NCBI GenBank assembly: GCA_037893245.1
Contig: JBAIAA010000253.1
Span: forward strand, 124,001 to 188,000
Reading direction: 5' to 3'
Length of the DNA: 64,000 bases
Source: Crossaster papposus
Lineage: Eukaryota > Echinodermata > Asteroidea > Velatida > Solasteridae
Positions 21,434 through 36,400 of the stretch are shown here, piece after piece (the first letter of the stretch is position 1; every line of letters begins with the position of its first letter). Under the pieces are notes generated by a model. It was not told the DNA's origin and searched no databases. It was given only the letters and a program-made list of their open reading frames with translations. The position numbers and the translations under genes were made by a program.

Positions 21434-24400
21434 TTTTTTTTAATTTTTTTTTTGGGGGGGGCTAATGGCGTCTCGCTTTGTTACACTTTTTACTGCCCTT
21501 TTTTCGGAGAGTTTGGTGGCTCTCTTCTACGGCTTATTTGATGTGAGTGACCTCCCGAGTGTGAATTTAACGTGACCGCCAGTGTCTCACCTTGTACACT
21601 TCGTGGGATTCAGTGAGTTGGTCGAATGTTGTGTACATTGCGTTCAGCATGGCCACAACCTGCATAGGCTCAATGCGTGAACAGATTTGCGTGAAGCCGA
21701 TCACGTCACTGAAGAGTATCGTGGTGTCTTTGAATACCTGTAGGCAAAAACCAATCAGAGATAAGTTTGTTCACGCTGATTTGAGTGAAGCCAATCACGT
21801 TACTGTCCGTACAATGTGTGTCTCCATAAGCGTATCACGAGGTAAGTTTCGGTAAAAATAAGGACTTCAAACTTGGAGGCTATATACACAGGTACGAACG
21901 TGACACCTGTCTGTTTTAATAATGTGATAGACTTCGTGGCGAGTTATTATAAAATGATGATTTGTTTTCGTTAACGACATGGCCGACTACCAGTGGCGTC
22001 TCAAATAATGTACCTCACAGGTACTCGTCGCTGGTTCCCCTCGCCTGAGCTTATCTGCTACAGCTTTGGGGATCATCTGGTACAGCAACGAGTCGGTGCG
22101 CTTCATCTCCTGGTCCAGTTTGCGCATGCTCGATTCGAGCTGCGCGCTCTTTTGTAACTCCTAAAAAATACACACAAAAAAGGTTTATCTTATCTTATTT
22201 TAACAGTTGATTTTATTACAATTATTAAACAACTACTTTTCCCGAGCAAAAAAATCTGCAGCCTCAACAAATAAAAAACAAAATGCGTTATTAACTCTTT
22301 TTACCCCTCGGTTTACCGCCTCATTGGATACTAATGGCTCTTCTCACTGGCAACTCGCGTAGTATTTACCTGATCCAGGGCTATTTTCAGTTCAGCTGAC
22401 TGCTGGGTACCAGCTAATACCAAGTCTCTGCTCGAGTCGTACATGCTGAGATCGTTGATGTATAGTCCCGTCTGGAACATAGCCTCCAGATTCGGCATGC
22501 TGGAAAAGAGACCAACCACAACTTCGATTACCACTCAATGCCAATTAAAGTGTTAGTTCATTTTACACAAAATAAACCATAAGATTAAAAAGTCGTATCC
22601 TTATTTAGTGATACCCGCAATGTCGCTTGCCAGGTTGTATCGTAACATTAAGCGTGATCCCTGGCCACACGGAATTCTGGTGTTTATGACATCTGACTAT
22701 AGCGCCCTCGAACAAAGATACTGACAATTTGGGAGACCGCCAACATAATAGGGTAAGATAGCTCAGTTGATAGAGTGCCAGTCCAGTATTCCGGAGGTCG
22801 CAGATTCGAGTCCCGCCTTGCCAATTGCTTTGTTCACTTTGAAAGTTATTCCACTTTGGGTACAAAATTGGAGTAGCTATTGCAATGAGCCCTTGCTCAT
22901 GAAATGAAGTGCCTGCAAAAATGACGCTATAAGATTTTTAATTTCCCTCTTCTGTTACGGACAGATGTTTTGTTTTAAAGTGGTAGTATAAAACTACTTA
23001 CAATGGTGTTGCAAGGAAGACATAGCCATCCCACTCCGGAACGTACTTCATCTGCCCCTTTAAACGTAGTCTCCGTGGGTGTAAATTTTCCGCAATGATT
23101 TCTATTTGCCGTAAAGGAATGTGGAACCAGTTACCAAACATTAATGTATGATCTTTTCATCTTTAATATAAAAACAAACAGACAGACAGGAAATAAAAAA
23201 TGGGCGCGTCACATGACGTGAGAAATATTACACACTAAAAGCGGTTCTCAAATTTTGAGGAAGAAACAAAACCGGTAAGATACAATAAGACCATTCGCCT
23301 ATACACTGTAGAAAAAAATACCAATTGGACTGATAGTGGAGGAATTTACAGACTTTTCCTAGTAAACAATTACGGTTTATCAGTAAAAACAACCACGGTC
23401 CGACTGCAGAAAAAAAAGATGGCACCTTGTTGCACGACTTTCGACAGTAAATTTTACAGTAGGGCCTATATTTTTACAGTGTACCTATTCAATGTACAAA
23501 GTAATGAACTGATCACTGCACTTACAATCAACGTAGATAGTTTATGTTAAAAAAAACAGTCGCAAGTGTAGACGACTAAAACAGCAGACAACCTTTACAT
23601 ACAACCGTATTCAGCGTACGTAGTCAGTTCGATGGAAGTTTGAATGCATGTTTACACGTTAGTTCCGTGTCTGTTCATTTTGACAAGTGTAAATGAACAA
23701 AGTCAAGACCAGCTGGAAACCACACGAAGAAAAGTATTAATAAAAAGGTTTTTCTTTTCGCTGTTCTTCGTTGATATTATGAACTCGAAATTCGAAGTAC
23801 GTTTTTTTCATTACTTAGGTAAGTTCTCAAATTGACATATCGGGCACACGCTTTCAAAATGGCCTCTTTTTCGTACAAGCAAACTTCAAAACCTTGCCGT
23901 GCTGTTTCGATTGATCGATCGATTTTAACTACCTGTCTACATAGTTGTAAAGTGTTAGTAAAAAATAAGAAATGTTCTTTCAAGAAACCAGAACGGACGG
24001 GCATTCAAACAAACAAAAACCAGAGAAAATGCGAATGGATTCTTTCCTTGTACATGCAGAATAATAAATCATTCAACTAAATCTCAAAAAGAGAGAACTC
24101 GTTCGACTATAAAGTAAGTGTCAAGAAGATGGCTTCTTAATTATAATTATACGTTGATAGACCCGAATACGAAAATCTTTTGTTGTAGGTTGATACCTGT
24201 GTAATTATAATTGATTGGTACATTCACCACCTGTACATAAAGTCACTAACAATTATCTTTCAGTTAAGTGTATTTGTCCAATATACGTCTTTGGTAAAAA
24301 TGATCTTTTTAGAAGATTGTGGAATACATAGAAAATTACCGCTTTCCTTTGATTGACAATTGGTTCCTCCGAAAACTTTGAAGGTTAATTGTGCAAAAAA

Positions 24401-27400
24401 CAAAATGACATCGTTTATTGTATCGTGATTTTATATGAAGTTAAATATAACAATTGTGTTACGACAATCCTAAACGCTCAGTACACTAATTTATTGCAAA
24501 AGAAGTGTAGATCCCTGCCCCTTAAACGCTGTAATGTGCATTCCAACTATATCGTATTTTCAACTATATCGTTTGCGGCACCAGACCACTCGAAATATAA
24601 CACCCAACTCTGGCCTTTCGACCTCAAACATTTACGGTAACTGTTTACAGTGCAGGATTGTATGCGGACATAGCAAACTAAAAAACGACCCTTGTGAGGC
24701 GATACGTTGGCCAACTGCTACACCAACTGCAATGTATTACAGCGAACAATCACACTATAGCCGAATGCCAATGTTCGATTTGGTTTGAAGATATGTCTTG
24801 GTAATGTTATCATGGACACCGTTTCTTAAGAAATAAACACCACAATACCAAACCAAGTCATTTTAAGGCAATTCTAAATGATTGGAATAAGAAGGCCACC
24901 ATATTAACCTTGCGACGTACCATTGTACTTTTTTTCGAAGTCGCATCGCCGTAAAAAAACCAATTGATTTGTCCACATTTAAAAAAGAAATCTCATATTA
25001 CATGTATTCCTAGTTCAAAGCATGCCGAATAGCATGGTAAGTGCCGCTTGAACCATGGTTAAACCAGTGACACAGCTTTTAGCAAAGCAAAGTGCTGCCC
25101 CACGAGTATCCAATTCCTTTGTGTACATAAAGGGGCCTTTCAAGTCTGGATTTTCCTTACCTACCCAAGCAATTAATCATGCTATATTGTTGCCTTGCCC
25201 CATTCAACAACACCAGCTGGGATCGAATATATTCAGACACTATGGGAAAGTACTGTGTTGACATATAAAGCCATAAAACCGAACAGCATGTGGGTTTATA
25301 CACACGAAATACAACCGACTTTGAAAAAAAGTACGGACGCGCGTTCGTGTAAAAACAAAATGGCCGCACGTCGCAAGGTTAAAAAATGAAACTGAGACTG
25401 GACAAAACGTAGATCGCCGATATCTGGTGTGATTTGGGTGCCTGTACAATTAAAATGCACATTGTGACCTGTGGGTTTAGGCCTATAACGGTTCAAATGA
25501 GCGCTGGCTCAAAGTCAAACACCACGTCATGTTGCTGCATTACCTGTGACATGGACAAATTGACGCCAGACAACAATATGGAATACAAATAGAAGAATGA
25601 AAAAAAAGATGAACAGACAAGAAAACACATGAAGATTGAAAAGTGAACATTGAAGAATGTGAAACTGAGACAAAATAGGCCTACACGTGACGGCGCAAAC
25701 TAAACCGTAACGACCTCTCTAAATGTAAGAGTAAACATGCTCACTCTCAAAAAAGCGAGTCTCTCTTAACAACATGAGTTTTTGAGAGCGAATATACTAC
25801 TATAAAAGGAGTGAAAACCACTACAAAATATTGAAATTGTCACTGTCTCAAAAAGCTATATGAATGACAACTCTCTAAAAATGAAAAAAATCTTTAAAAA
25901 ACAAAAACAAAAGAGTAAACAAGTACTTTCTGGAGTGGTTTTTACTCTTTTTTGATTAGTTTTTCGTTCTCAAAAACCCCATTTTACCCTTTTTAAAGTG
26001 GTTTTATGAGAGACGCACTCTTTTGAGAGTGAGTTTTTGTTTTACTCTTTTACACTTAGAAAGCTATTCTTAAAGACATTTGGTACGTAAAACGTCGAAA
26101 AGTTCACAAGAAACAAAAGGCTGTACAACTGAAATCCAATTGTTTTTTAATCGTGAAGGTAAATACCAATTGTAACAAAAAATCCGACATTATACTGTAC
26201 GTGTTTGTGTATCCCCGTGCGCTAAAGAAACCTGCGTACCGCGCTAATAACGCATCAAATACAGTGAGTCCTTCTTGGTAACTCAAACCTGTGCAGCGCA
26301 GCGCAAACTTGTGCAGCTGAATCTAAATCAGTGCACGGTGTTCATCTGCAGTGTGGCACTTAAAACAAAAAATGCGCAATATAGCAACGGCTAAGCGAGC
26401 AAACATTCACCGCGAACAGACAAACAGCAACATATTATATGCACAAGACCTTATAAGTTATAGGATATAGGAAGAAATACAAAACTAGAATGTCTGAAAT
26501 TTGATAGCGAGTAAAGAAAAGGAGTGCGAACACACATTATGGTTCAACCCAGTTCCGTGTAATATTGAGAGTGCATTCAATCATGCACGAGATAATCAAG
26601 TCACTTTTGATTTATAACAATATCTCATGACCTACCGGCCTGGTGCACTTCACGTCAAGCAAGTGATAGTTGGCAATGTTTTGAATGCATAAAGGGTGAA
26701 AATACTGTGGGAATAAATACCTCAGTCTGTCAAACTTTGTTTGCTTGTTTTCTTGTGGATTTTCTCCTGTTTTTCTTTCTTTTTGTTTCCCTCAATTTTA
26801 AACACATTTTGCTTTAATGGTATATGTTTTTCCCGGCTATTTTGAAACTTTTTGTTTTTCATTCAAATTCACCAACTCTCGCAATCAATTTCCTCCGAGA
26901 AAAATAAATCTAACGTTTTTACCAAACTAATTTATTATTCAATTTCAAATTTCGGTCACTCTAATAACGGGATGGGAGATAATTTCTTAGAGAATGTTGG
27001 TCATTACCGATCAAATTTGTCTAAGCTGTTGCCGAAAGGCAGTATTTGAGGATCGAATTCGTCTTTGTAACAATCATATTCAAACTTATGCTAAGTAAAT
27101 TTAATAGTCTGGTTTGTGATTGAGTTAAGCACACACCAGACTAATTTTTAATATTTAACATAAGTTTGCAATTGATTGATATAAGCTGGACGAATTTGAT
27201 CTGTAATGACGAATATTCCAGAGACAACGTTTAAACAGAGTCACAAAAATTTGAAATTGAGTGATAAATGACTAAATTGCTTCAGTAAAAGCGTGTGAAT
27301 TCTTTTCTCGGACGAAATTTAATGCGAGAGCTTGTGATTTTTTTATTTTTTTTTAAATAGCCGGGAAAAACTATATTAATCGTCACGCCTTGTGAATTGT

Positions 27401-30400
27401 ATTTTTTTAAATGACTAATTAAATGTTGTCTCAAGAGGGCTTACCGTTGCCATCTTCCCCGGACATGGAGTATCTCGAATCTGACCAGAAAATAACACCA
27501 TAATAATATCATTCATTTACACAATCGCATCCTAAAAACAAAAAGATTGGCCGGCATACGACTGTTCTATGTTTTACTCCAAAAGAACATGAAACAGGCA
27601 AGTGGCAAAGAAACAGTATTTGGCGCCCCCAAAATTCCCAGATCAAGTATTTATTAGAAAAAAGACAGAAATCCCCAAACAAACAAATTAAAAGAGCACT
27701 CATGCTTTTCTCATTTTGTTTGCGGTTCATTACATGCTGTAACAGTCTGAATGCAGCTTCAGAAAAAGGTTTGAATAACAAAAAACAGGCAGAGCATTTA
27801 GGAAAGAAAAAGAAGTTAAGAAAAGAGAAGAATTTGCATGCATTTAAATAAAAGGTAGGATACACCATTTGCAAATATCGAAGAAAAAAATTACTACCGA
27901 ATTATTAAGAAATATCTTACTTATTTGAAATTGATTATGATTCTAGGCAACGAGTAAAATTATTGCGCTAGATATCCTGTAATAATGTTCAAAATTATAT
28001 AAAGAATAACTGCCATATTCCGATTGAAAACGAAGGCCGTTTTCTTGTTTTTTGTTGTCTTGGCATCCATGATTGTAAAACTTTGGACAGGTCAGCTAAA
28101 CAATATTTACTGTAACAACAAATTAAAAATCCACTCATTTCTGCTAATTCAAGCAATTACTAATGGTGTATCCTTCCTTTAAGGGGCACAAGAATGCAAA
28201 TTTGCAGTCACACCAGATGACGTTTATTTTGTGGCAACGGCGCCATTTTGTAAGACCAAAGCCCACGACTGTTTACTGTTAGTACCCGCATACTCCAAAA
28301 CAGCAGAGTCGTATAGGCCCAATCACTTTAAACAAAAGCCAGTCGCAAATCAATCACAAGTCAGTTGCCAGTCGCAAGTCAAGCTAGTGAAGTGAACTGT
28401 GGTAGAGGGATTATGTCGTTTACCTAATTACTTGGTAAGAAGTACAGCAGCTTTGGATATAATGCATTTTTAGAAACGATTCACTTCGAAGTACTGCGGT
28501 TATGGGAAAAGATATCACTTTTTATCCCAAACAATTATTTGAATCTGAGAAGCGTTACTGCAGTGACGTTTCTCAGATTGTGTATTCCAATGCAGATTAT
28601 TCTTCCTGCATGGACATAACCGCTCCAGATTTTCGGCAATATCTCAAAATCGCTACCACCTTTTGAAATGAAATGTTTACAGGTTAGTTTTATGGTATAT
28701 ATTATCTATAACTAAATAGGATTGAAACAAACAGTGGGTACCAATTGCCAAACGTATACGATCACTTTAAGTTGAATGATGACCAGCTTGATTAAACAAA
28801 TTCCCCAGCAAGACCGCCTGTTAGTTCACAAAGCCCACTCAAAATACTTTTTACACCGTGGTTATTGTTAAAATGTAGAGTTGACGAGTTGACCATTATT
28901 TTGTACAACTATACACAAAAAAACCACCCAAACAATTTTTTGTTGAAAAACCTTGTGGTTTTAAAGATATTGATGACACTAAACTCCCCGTGAAACTATT
29001 CCTTTTGTCATGCTGTAATTTTGAAGAAGAAACCTAAACAAATTAAGGCGATTTCCAAAGGGTCAAAGGCGAGGGTCGTTACCAACATCGAAGCCTATTG
29101 GCCGGTATCCAACTCACTATAGTTTAAAACCAGCCAACCATATTATCTATTTCCATTCATAAATACCTTTCGGATATAAGTCAAAACATTTTTTTTTAAG
29201 TCAAAGATATGTTTATGGTATGGCATATATAGAGATTGAGGCGCGCGTTGCGTCCGTACTGCTCCATGTGAAGAACGCAGCGGCGCCTGTGTAGAGTGAA
29301 TTGAGGTCCGAAAAAACACACAAAAAACAAAACGGGGGCATACACACTTCTTATTATTACAGCAAAAGGGTACGCCGCTGGTGCCCACACGATTTCACTG
29401 GTTTTTCTTGTTACACCAACGTGCCCAATGCACCCAAATCGTGTGAGTATCAACACCATTGGCTGTGCACACACTAGGCACGTAAGCCAAGGCCAACACG
29501 TCATCTGACGATGTGACGGGACAGTAAAACACTTCCTTCGGGCAATAAGAATATAAATTGCACGGTGAAAGAACCTTTCATAACAAGGTCTAAAGAACAC
29601 AATATAAACAGGCGTTTATACAGCATAGAATGGTCATGCGGTGCAGAATGATTTGGCTACTGCTACATACTACTGCCAAAAAAGAGGTCATTTTTATGAA
29701 AAGTAAGTGCCGTGCAAGTTTGAAAGATTGGTTTTGTTTTAATGACCCGAGGCCACACGACGAGTCAATCCATAGTCGGCCTAGCTTGATAAAGAAAAGA
29801 AAAACTCACGTTTTACACTTGAATAGAATGAACGATTATTCACAACTAAGATGTTACTGAATATTCGTTGAGGTGCGTACACTAGGAATGGGCATGATGT
29901 GACTTTGCATTCAAAGCGTTCACGACCAGTAGCAGGAGGTGATTTCAACAAAAGATTTTTTTCAAAATCCCATCCAAATGCTTCTAATTCACATCCTGGA
30001 TAAGGTCGTTAAAATGCACATTCACATCAAGTCGATGTGAATCTGGACTTAAACGACTTAACCCAGGATGTGAATTTGGAAGAAGATGTGAATTTGGAGC
30101 ATTTGGATGCGATATCGGAAATCTTTTGTTGAAATCCCACTCCTGCCACTACTTGCCGTGTCCGCTTTGAATGTAAAATCACATCATGCCCATTCATATA
30201 GTGGTAACGAAGGTGATTGTTTTTGTGTGTGTGTGCGCATGCCCATGTAGAAATCTAACCTGCCAGCTTTTCTTACGAGAGTTCTGATTGGCTGGCTGTT
30301 TTGTTACCTGCTTTCTTAAAGGGTTTTCCGGGCACCTTTTCCTCTTTGGCAATGATTACTCCTCGATTGACTAACTTATTCTTTACTTCACGACGTCAAG

Positions 30401-33400
30401 TGGGCATTTATAGCGAGAGAAAAAGCAGTGCGGTTATCAATCGTTTATTGAATTACTTGAATTAAATAAGAGAAAAAAAGAAATCTTCGGAAAAAGAAAT
30501 CGTTTTGAAAGTAGTTCTTAATGATTTTCCCTCTAAGCATATTATTTCTACAAACTCTCGAGTCGTTTACAAACTACAAAGTGGGAAGGAAGTTTTAGTA
30601 GATAAATAAAGAAGTAGTTTTAGTTTTGTTTTTTGCTGTTCTTTGCAAAAGTTACATCAAACAGCCTGTTACAAAATTATTCCTTTCACATAATTTTGTT
30701 CAAACAGATTGTTACACATTTCTGCAGTATTAGACAAAAGAACGAGTTAGTATTTTAGTGTTAAATTTTGTTTATATAATTACCCAATGGCGAAACTACA
30801 CTCTAAAAAATACCCGGGTTAGATTTGACGCGGAATCCAGATCAAAATGGCACTTTTCCAGATCAAAATAATACTTTTTCCGGATCACAATAACATTTTC
30901 CGGGTCGCAATTAAACTTGGTCGGGTCACAATGCCACTTTTGGACCTTACAAAAATTGTAATTTCCAGATCAAATCGACACTTTTTGGACTCAATTTGCG
31001 GGACATTTTGACCCGGAAAAACAGTGCTGTTTGCGACGCGGAAAAATTATCCAGGACTTAGAGGACCCGGATTCTTAATTAAAAATTGATCCGAGTAAAA
31101 GCAAGTGTTAGAAGCAGAATAAGTAAAGCACGTATACTTACATTGAAATGATTTCAAAATGTTCCCTTAATCTCGCTTTTTGTAGAGAAAAATTTGGTGT
31201 TTAGAAAATATTGTGATTTAAAGTAAGTAAACCAAAAAAATCAGTTTTATAAAACGGCAATTCGAAGCAAAAACCTGAATGACCATCTGGTCATTTTCAA
31301 ACATTTAGGGTCAACTGTATAAGAAATTAGGCAAGTAGAAATACACGCTTATCGTGTTTATGCATTATTTACTGGTGTTCCCAGCTACATGAACGAAAAG
31401 GTGGGTTTTTTTTCCTTCAATATAAGCATGACAGTTAGTAAAGCCATGTCAAAGACAAGCGATTTTAAAGCCAGGGTTTGGACCAATTAATTACATTACT
31501 ATAATGAACGCCCAGGATTAATGATTTGCAACGAGCAGAACTGGTGATGTGAATATTATTATTATTTGGTGCATAAAATACAACGCACTGATGACAATGT
31601 GAATTGTTCGGGAAAATAATTATTGGTACGAAAACCCGTACATTTATAATAAAACAATGTAAATTAAACCCGTTAAACCCATTGAACGTTCGGTGAATTT
31701 TCTGAACTAGATTGTTCATTTGATTGGTTTTGTTTGGGTGCCCAGAAAACAGGGTTGGGTAGGGTGATAGTTGGGCAGCAGAAGCGCAAAACAAAAATAC
31801 AAACGTGAGTTTATGGTAAAGGGGCACAACCACTGAACACTTGATGGCGCTATAGCTGGCAAAATTAGGCATAAACTGCACATGAAGCTGCACACTGGTT
31901 CACGAAAGATTCACGTGTATATACGCTTGCTGATAGGTTTGTACTTGGAAGACGCTTAATACTAACCCGTGTAGCGGTTTGCGATTTTTTTTTTATTTTT
32001 TTTAGCAGCTTGGTTGACGTGAATGTATATTCATGAGAAAGAACAATGGCAACTCAGCTACAATAAAGAACTATAAAGAACGGCTGTCCTCAACCAACTC
32101 GCCAATAGCCTAGTTGGTAGAGAAGTGAGCTATGGATCGAAAGGTCTGTGGTTCCAATCTGAGTATCGTTAACGTTTATCTTTTTCTTCGCCAAATGTTC
32201 TTGTGGATTGTTTCAACCACCGAGCAAGGCTGAGGGGAAACCGGACTAGTTTACCTAAGTGCCTTGAAAAATACAACAAGACCCGCTACACGAGATAGTT
32301 TATAGTGACTTCCTTTGTACTCGACAATGTATTACAAGAACAATACAATGCTGCCACCAAGAGTTCGACTGACGGTCAGCTGCGAGCTTTGCTGGTTGGG
32401 ATATATAACGCAGCCAATGCGCAAAAGTTGGGAACTTAGGAGACACAGTGCTTTTCAGTGTTAACCCGATGCTGCTAAACCACAGCTACATGAATACTGT
32501 AAAGAACAAGGATTTTAAGATTTTCGCGTCAATAACGTGTTCCGTTTCGAAAAACAAAATATACAGGGTGGTCCAAAAAAAACTATACCCAACTTTGGAG
32601 GCCATTTTGATATTGATGTTCCAGATACATGAAATTATATCATTTGTTGAACTAACTGAAATGAACAAAACCAGAAGCCTATCTATTAAAAAGTATTATT
32701 TATCCATTTTAGTGTAAATAAAAGAAGCTCTCGCAAAAACATTTGTCAAAGGACTATCGCGTCATTACATTATTGTGTCATATCATATTCAAACATGTTG
32801 ATGCATTGACAGCTCCCGTGGAAAAGCCATTTTTACACATACTCGCTAAAAATAGGAATATCTCCAAAAATATTAATGTAATATCTTTCCTATTTTCACC
32901 AATAATGCTCAACGATATATGCTTTAATAATATGCAAACCAAATTACTAAAATATTTTATCATCTAGGAGAAAATGGCCTCCAAAGTTGGGTATAGTTTT
33001 TTTTGGACCACCCTGTACATACGTTCGGTTACAGAAACCAAATTCAGATAACGCCCTTTTCCTTGACAGTTCTGGGCCCAATTTCATGGATCTGCTTAGT
33101 GTTAGTGAACAATCCTTGCTTACTCGAGCATAAAATGTCGTGCTTACGGTATAGCGTATTTCGGTAAGCGTGGGATGTTGGCTTCTGTGCATGCGTACAT
33201 CCCGTAACTAAAGAGTATGTGCTTACAGGGTTAGCGCAGAATTTGTCTGCTAGCGCGGTTAGCGCAAAATGGTGATCGTAATTAAGCGCGGGATTCTGTG
33301 GTCAGCTGCAGAGCCATGAAATTAGCCCAGATCCCACAAACGAGCCCAATAGCTGTCCTCACGTCGTCGTAACAGTTTACGTCAAGGCATAACTTTTAAC

Positions 33401-36400
33401 GCCGATCAATATTATATTCCGTCTACATATCGAGGTGGAACTTGCGAATCGCTTTTTTATGAATTGCCCATACACTCCTAACATAATAGATTTTGTTTCA
33501 TAAGGCAGTGATTAGGAAATCTGTAAAGCACTGTGTCTCGTTAGATAGCAAAACATAATCTTTTGAAACCGTACTTTCAGAGTTGTATAGCCGAGTACTT
33601 TCCAAGTACCAGCTTAACTACCAGGGGCCAATTTCATAGAGCTGCTAAGCACACAAATTAGCTTAGCATGAACATTTATCTTTGGCAAAAACAAGGTTAC
33701 AGACCAAAGGTTCACGTGATCTTTATTGTTTTCGATTGATAATCAGCTGGTTTTTTTACTTAGCGTGAAAAACCAGTAGAATTTTGGCTGGTAACCTGTT
33801 TTTAATGAGCAAGACTTTGTTGTGCTAAGCAAATTTTTGTGCTTAGCAGCTCTATGAAATTGGCCCCAGATATTAAGATGATCTGGTAGGCATATGGATA
33901 GAGCTGTACAGCACAGACACTGAACAGTAAATGCTCAACAAATTGAATTCTTTGGACAATCAGGATCTTGTATGAATTAAGCTTTTAAGACAAAACCATT
34001 CTGTATAGTACTCGACCGAGCAATTTTCGTGTACTTCTGTCCCAAAACTTTGAATAAAAATCTGTATACTGTACATCCAAAATCACAAGTGAATTTTTGT
34101 TTTAACACTGGCGTCATTTGTTGTTGACTTTCAATGTTTAACTTGCTTTGTTTCTTTGCAACAAACATTACTCAGTAGTACAACAAAAGTACTCAGAAAG
34201 TACCACTGGAAACGGGCTTAATGTGATTTTGCATTCAAAGCCGACACGGCCAACAGCAGAATGTGATTTCAACAACAGATTTCCGAAATCACATCCAAAT
34301 GCTCCAAATTCCCATCCTCTTCCAAATTTACATTTTGGATAAGGTCGTTCAAATGCAAATTCACATCCAGTTGATGTGCATTTGGACTTTAACGACTAGC
34401 CCAGGATGTGAATTTGGATGGAGGATGTGAATTTGGAGCATTTGGATGTGATGTTAGAAATCTTTTGTTGAAATCACATCCTGCTATAACTGGCCGTGTC
34501 CGATTTGAATGTAAAATCACATCAGCCCATTCCTAGTGTACTCGACTACAACTCCGCGAACTTCATTTTTGTTTTACCCACCCCAAGTCCATTAATTGTT
34601 GTTGTCTTAATAAACACGAGGTTATTACTCAAACACATTATTTTGTCCTTACCTTTATATTCTTCGTCGTCATCGGGGGCATCCGCCTCAACCTCGTTCT
34701 CATCTTCCTCCGGTACCACGCACGACACGATGGTGGAGATGCTTCGTATGACCATGTTTATCGTGACGACCTCGAAAACCACGTTTTCGTGTGCTCGGAT
34801 CTATTGGAGGAAAAAAACTACAGATTTTTTGTGAGAACAAACATGTATTTTTGTTCTCAAAGTGAACAAAGAAATCGGCAAGGCGGGACTTGAACCTGCA
34901 TGCGACCTCCAGAATACTGGACCGGCGCTCTACCAACTGAGCTATCTTGCCCTATGTTGGCGGTTTCACCAATTTGTCAGTATCCTTGTTCGAGGGCGCT
35001 AGTCAGAAGTCATAAACACCAGAATTCCGTGTGGGCAGGGATCACGCCCAGTTTTACGATACAACCTGGGAAGCGACATTGTGGGGATCACTCAATGACG
35101 ATACGACTTTTTACTTTATAATACACAAATAAACCACAGGGGGAACTGACTAGGTAAATTTGCATAAATGTCAAAGTGAACAAAGAAATCGGCAGGGCGG
35201 GACTTCAACCTGTGACCTGTTTTTTTAAATCAAGATTATGTATTGCCATGCAAGACCCGACGGTCGTTGTATGCTTAAAAGGGGCTGAATTATCCATGAC
35301 CTCTAAACAATCTCTCCATGAAAATACTCAACTATGCTTACGGTGTAAATAGACGTTTGTACCTATTTGCATAAACTCCTAATCTCCTATTGGTTTTGTA
35401 CATTGTTTTTTTAATCGAAGACGTCCTCGATTCCTTTGCTGTCCTCAATTTGGCGACGTTGTTTCGCAAGTGTGTCCTCGATTTACACCATAAACTTGTC
35501 TCCACACACAATGTGTGCATACACCTTCAACCGTGGACCCTATTTCCCTTTTTTTGTAATTTTTTTTCTTTAAAAGAGCTCCCATATTGTTTGTACACAA
35601 ATCTCATTCGTGGACTTTTGTCTACCGAGGACCTATTGTTCTCTATTGTTCAAGGTCCACGGTTGAAGGTGTTTACATGTACACACACACGCATCACTAT
35701 GTGTTTCAGGTGTACATCGATGGTTTGTTTTTATTCCTCCTCTGTTTTATACTGTTTTGCAACAGCCACCATTGGTTTTGTACACGTTTTCTAATCGAGG
35801 ACGTCCTCAATCCTACACCTGTCCTCAAAAGAAAAAGCACCGGGACATTTTAAAAATGCATAAAAGAAGTGCACTTTTCAATGAAATTTACCAAAAAGAA
35901 ACGCAAGCTAGTTTTTAGAAACTCAAGAGGAGCAGAAAGTTGCACAGAATGTGCAACAAGAATCGCAAAATTCATTGCATGGACACTTTAGGGAGAAGCT
36001 AGCGGGCATTTCACCGCGAACCTCGAAAGACAAACAATCTAACGCAAACGGAGACAGGTTCGCGTGCAACAGATATTAAATGGAAGGTCTAGATTTTATC
36101 AGAAAGCAAAGGGGACTCATCTCCGTGACTAATAATATGAATTTGAAGAGGCCCACTTCACTCGTGTCGGCCGCGGTGAATCGCTCGAGTAAATCACTGG
36201 GTTGAAAAATTCATTTCCGAGCTTCTTCTATACGAACGAGACGAGCGTATTAACTATTATAGTGACCAGTTCAAACACGAAATGTCAAAAGTACTACAAC
36301 ATTTAATTTCATTCTTCCGAGAACCTCTCTCTTATTTAAAGGGCGCTCGTCGTGTAATTAACTTTTGGTTCATTAGTTCACACTTGTCATTTCCCTAGTG

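Larger units (their letters stand above)
23102..27444 (-). other. sGC intron 4
   Basis: 4.3 kb. Holds the 23304-23481 MITE, the 25719-26059 element and the 26826-27371 foldback. The rest (about 23500-25700) is AT-rich with nothing recognised. Confidence 0.6.
27481..34652 (-). other. sGC intron 3
   Basis: 7.2 kb, with elements at 27852-28186, 28424-28766, 29880-30203, 30808-31085, 31970-32290, 32564-33015, 33074-33329, 33624-33867 and 34204-34537. No exon was recognised in it. Confidence 0.6.

Noticed and set aside
34878-34951. Apparent tRNA gene (also 22753-22823 and 60336-60408)
   Set aside because: A and B boxes are good, but the acceptor stem and anticodon loop are defective and the sequence is embedded in a three-copy dispersed repeat, so it is SINE-derived.
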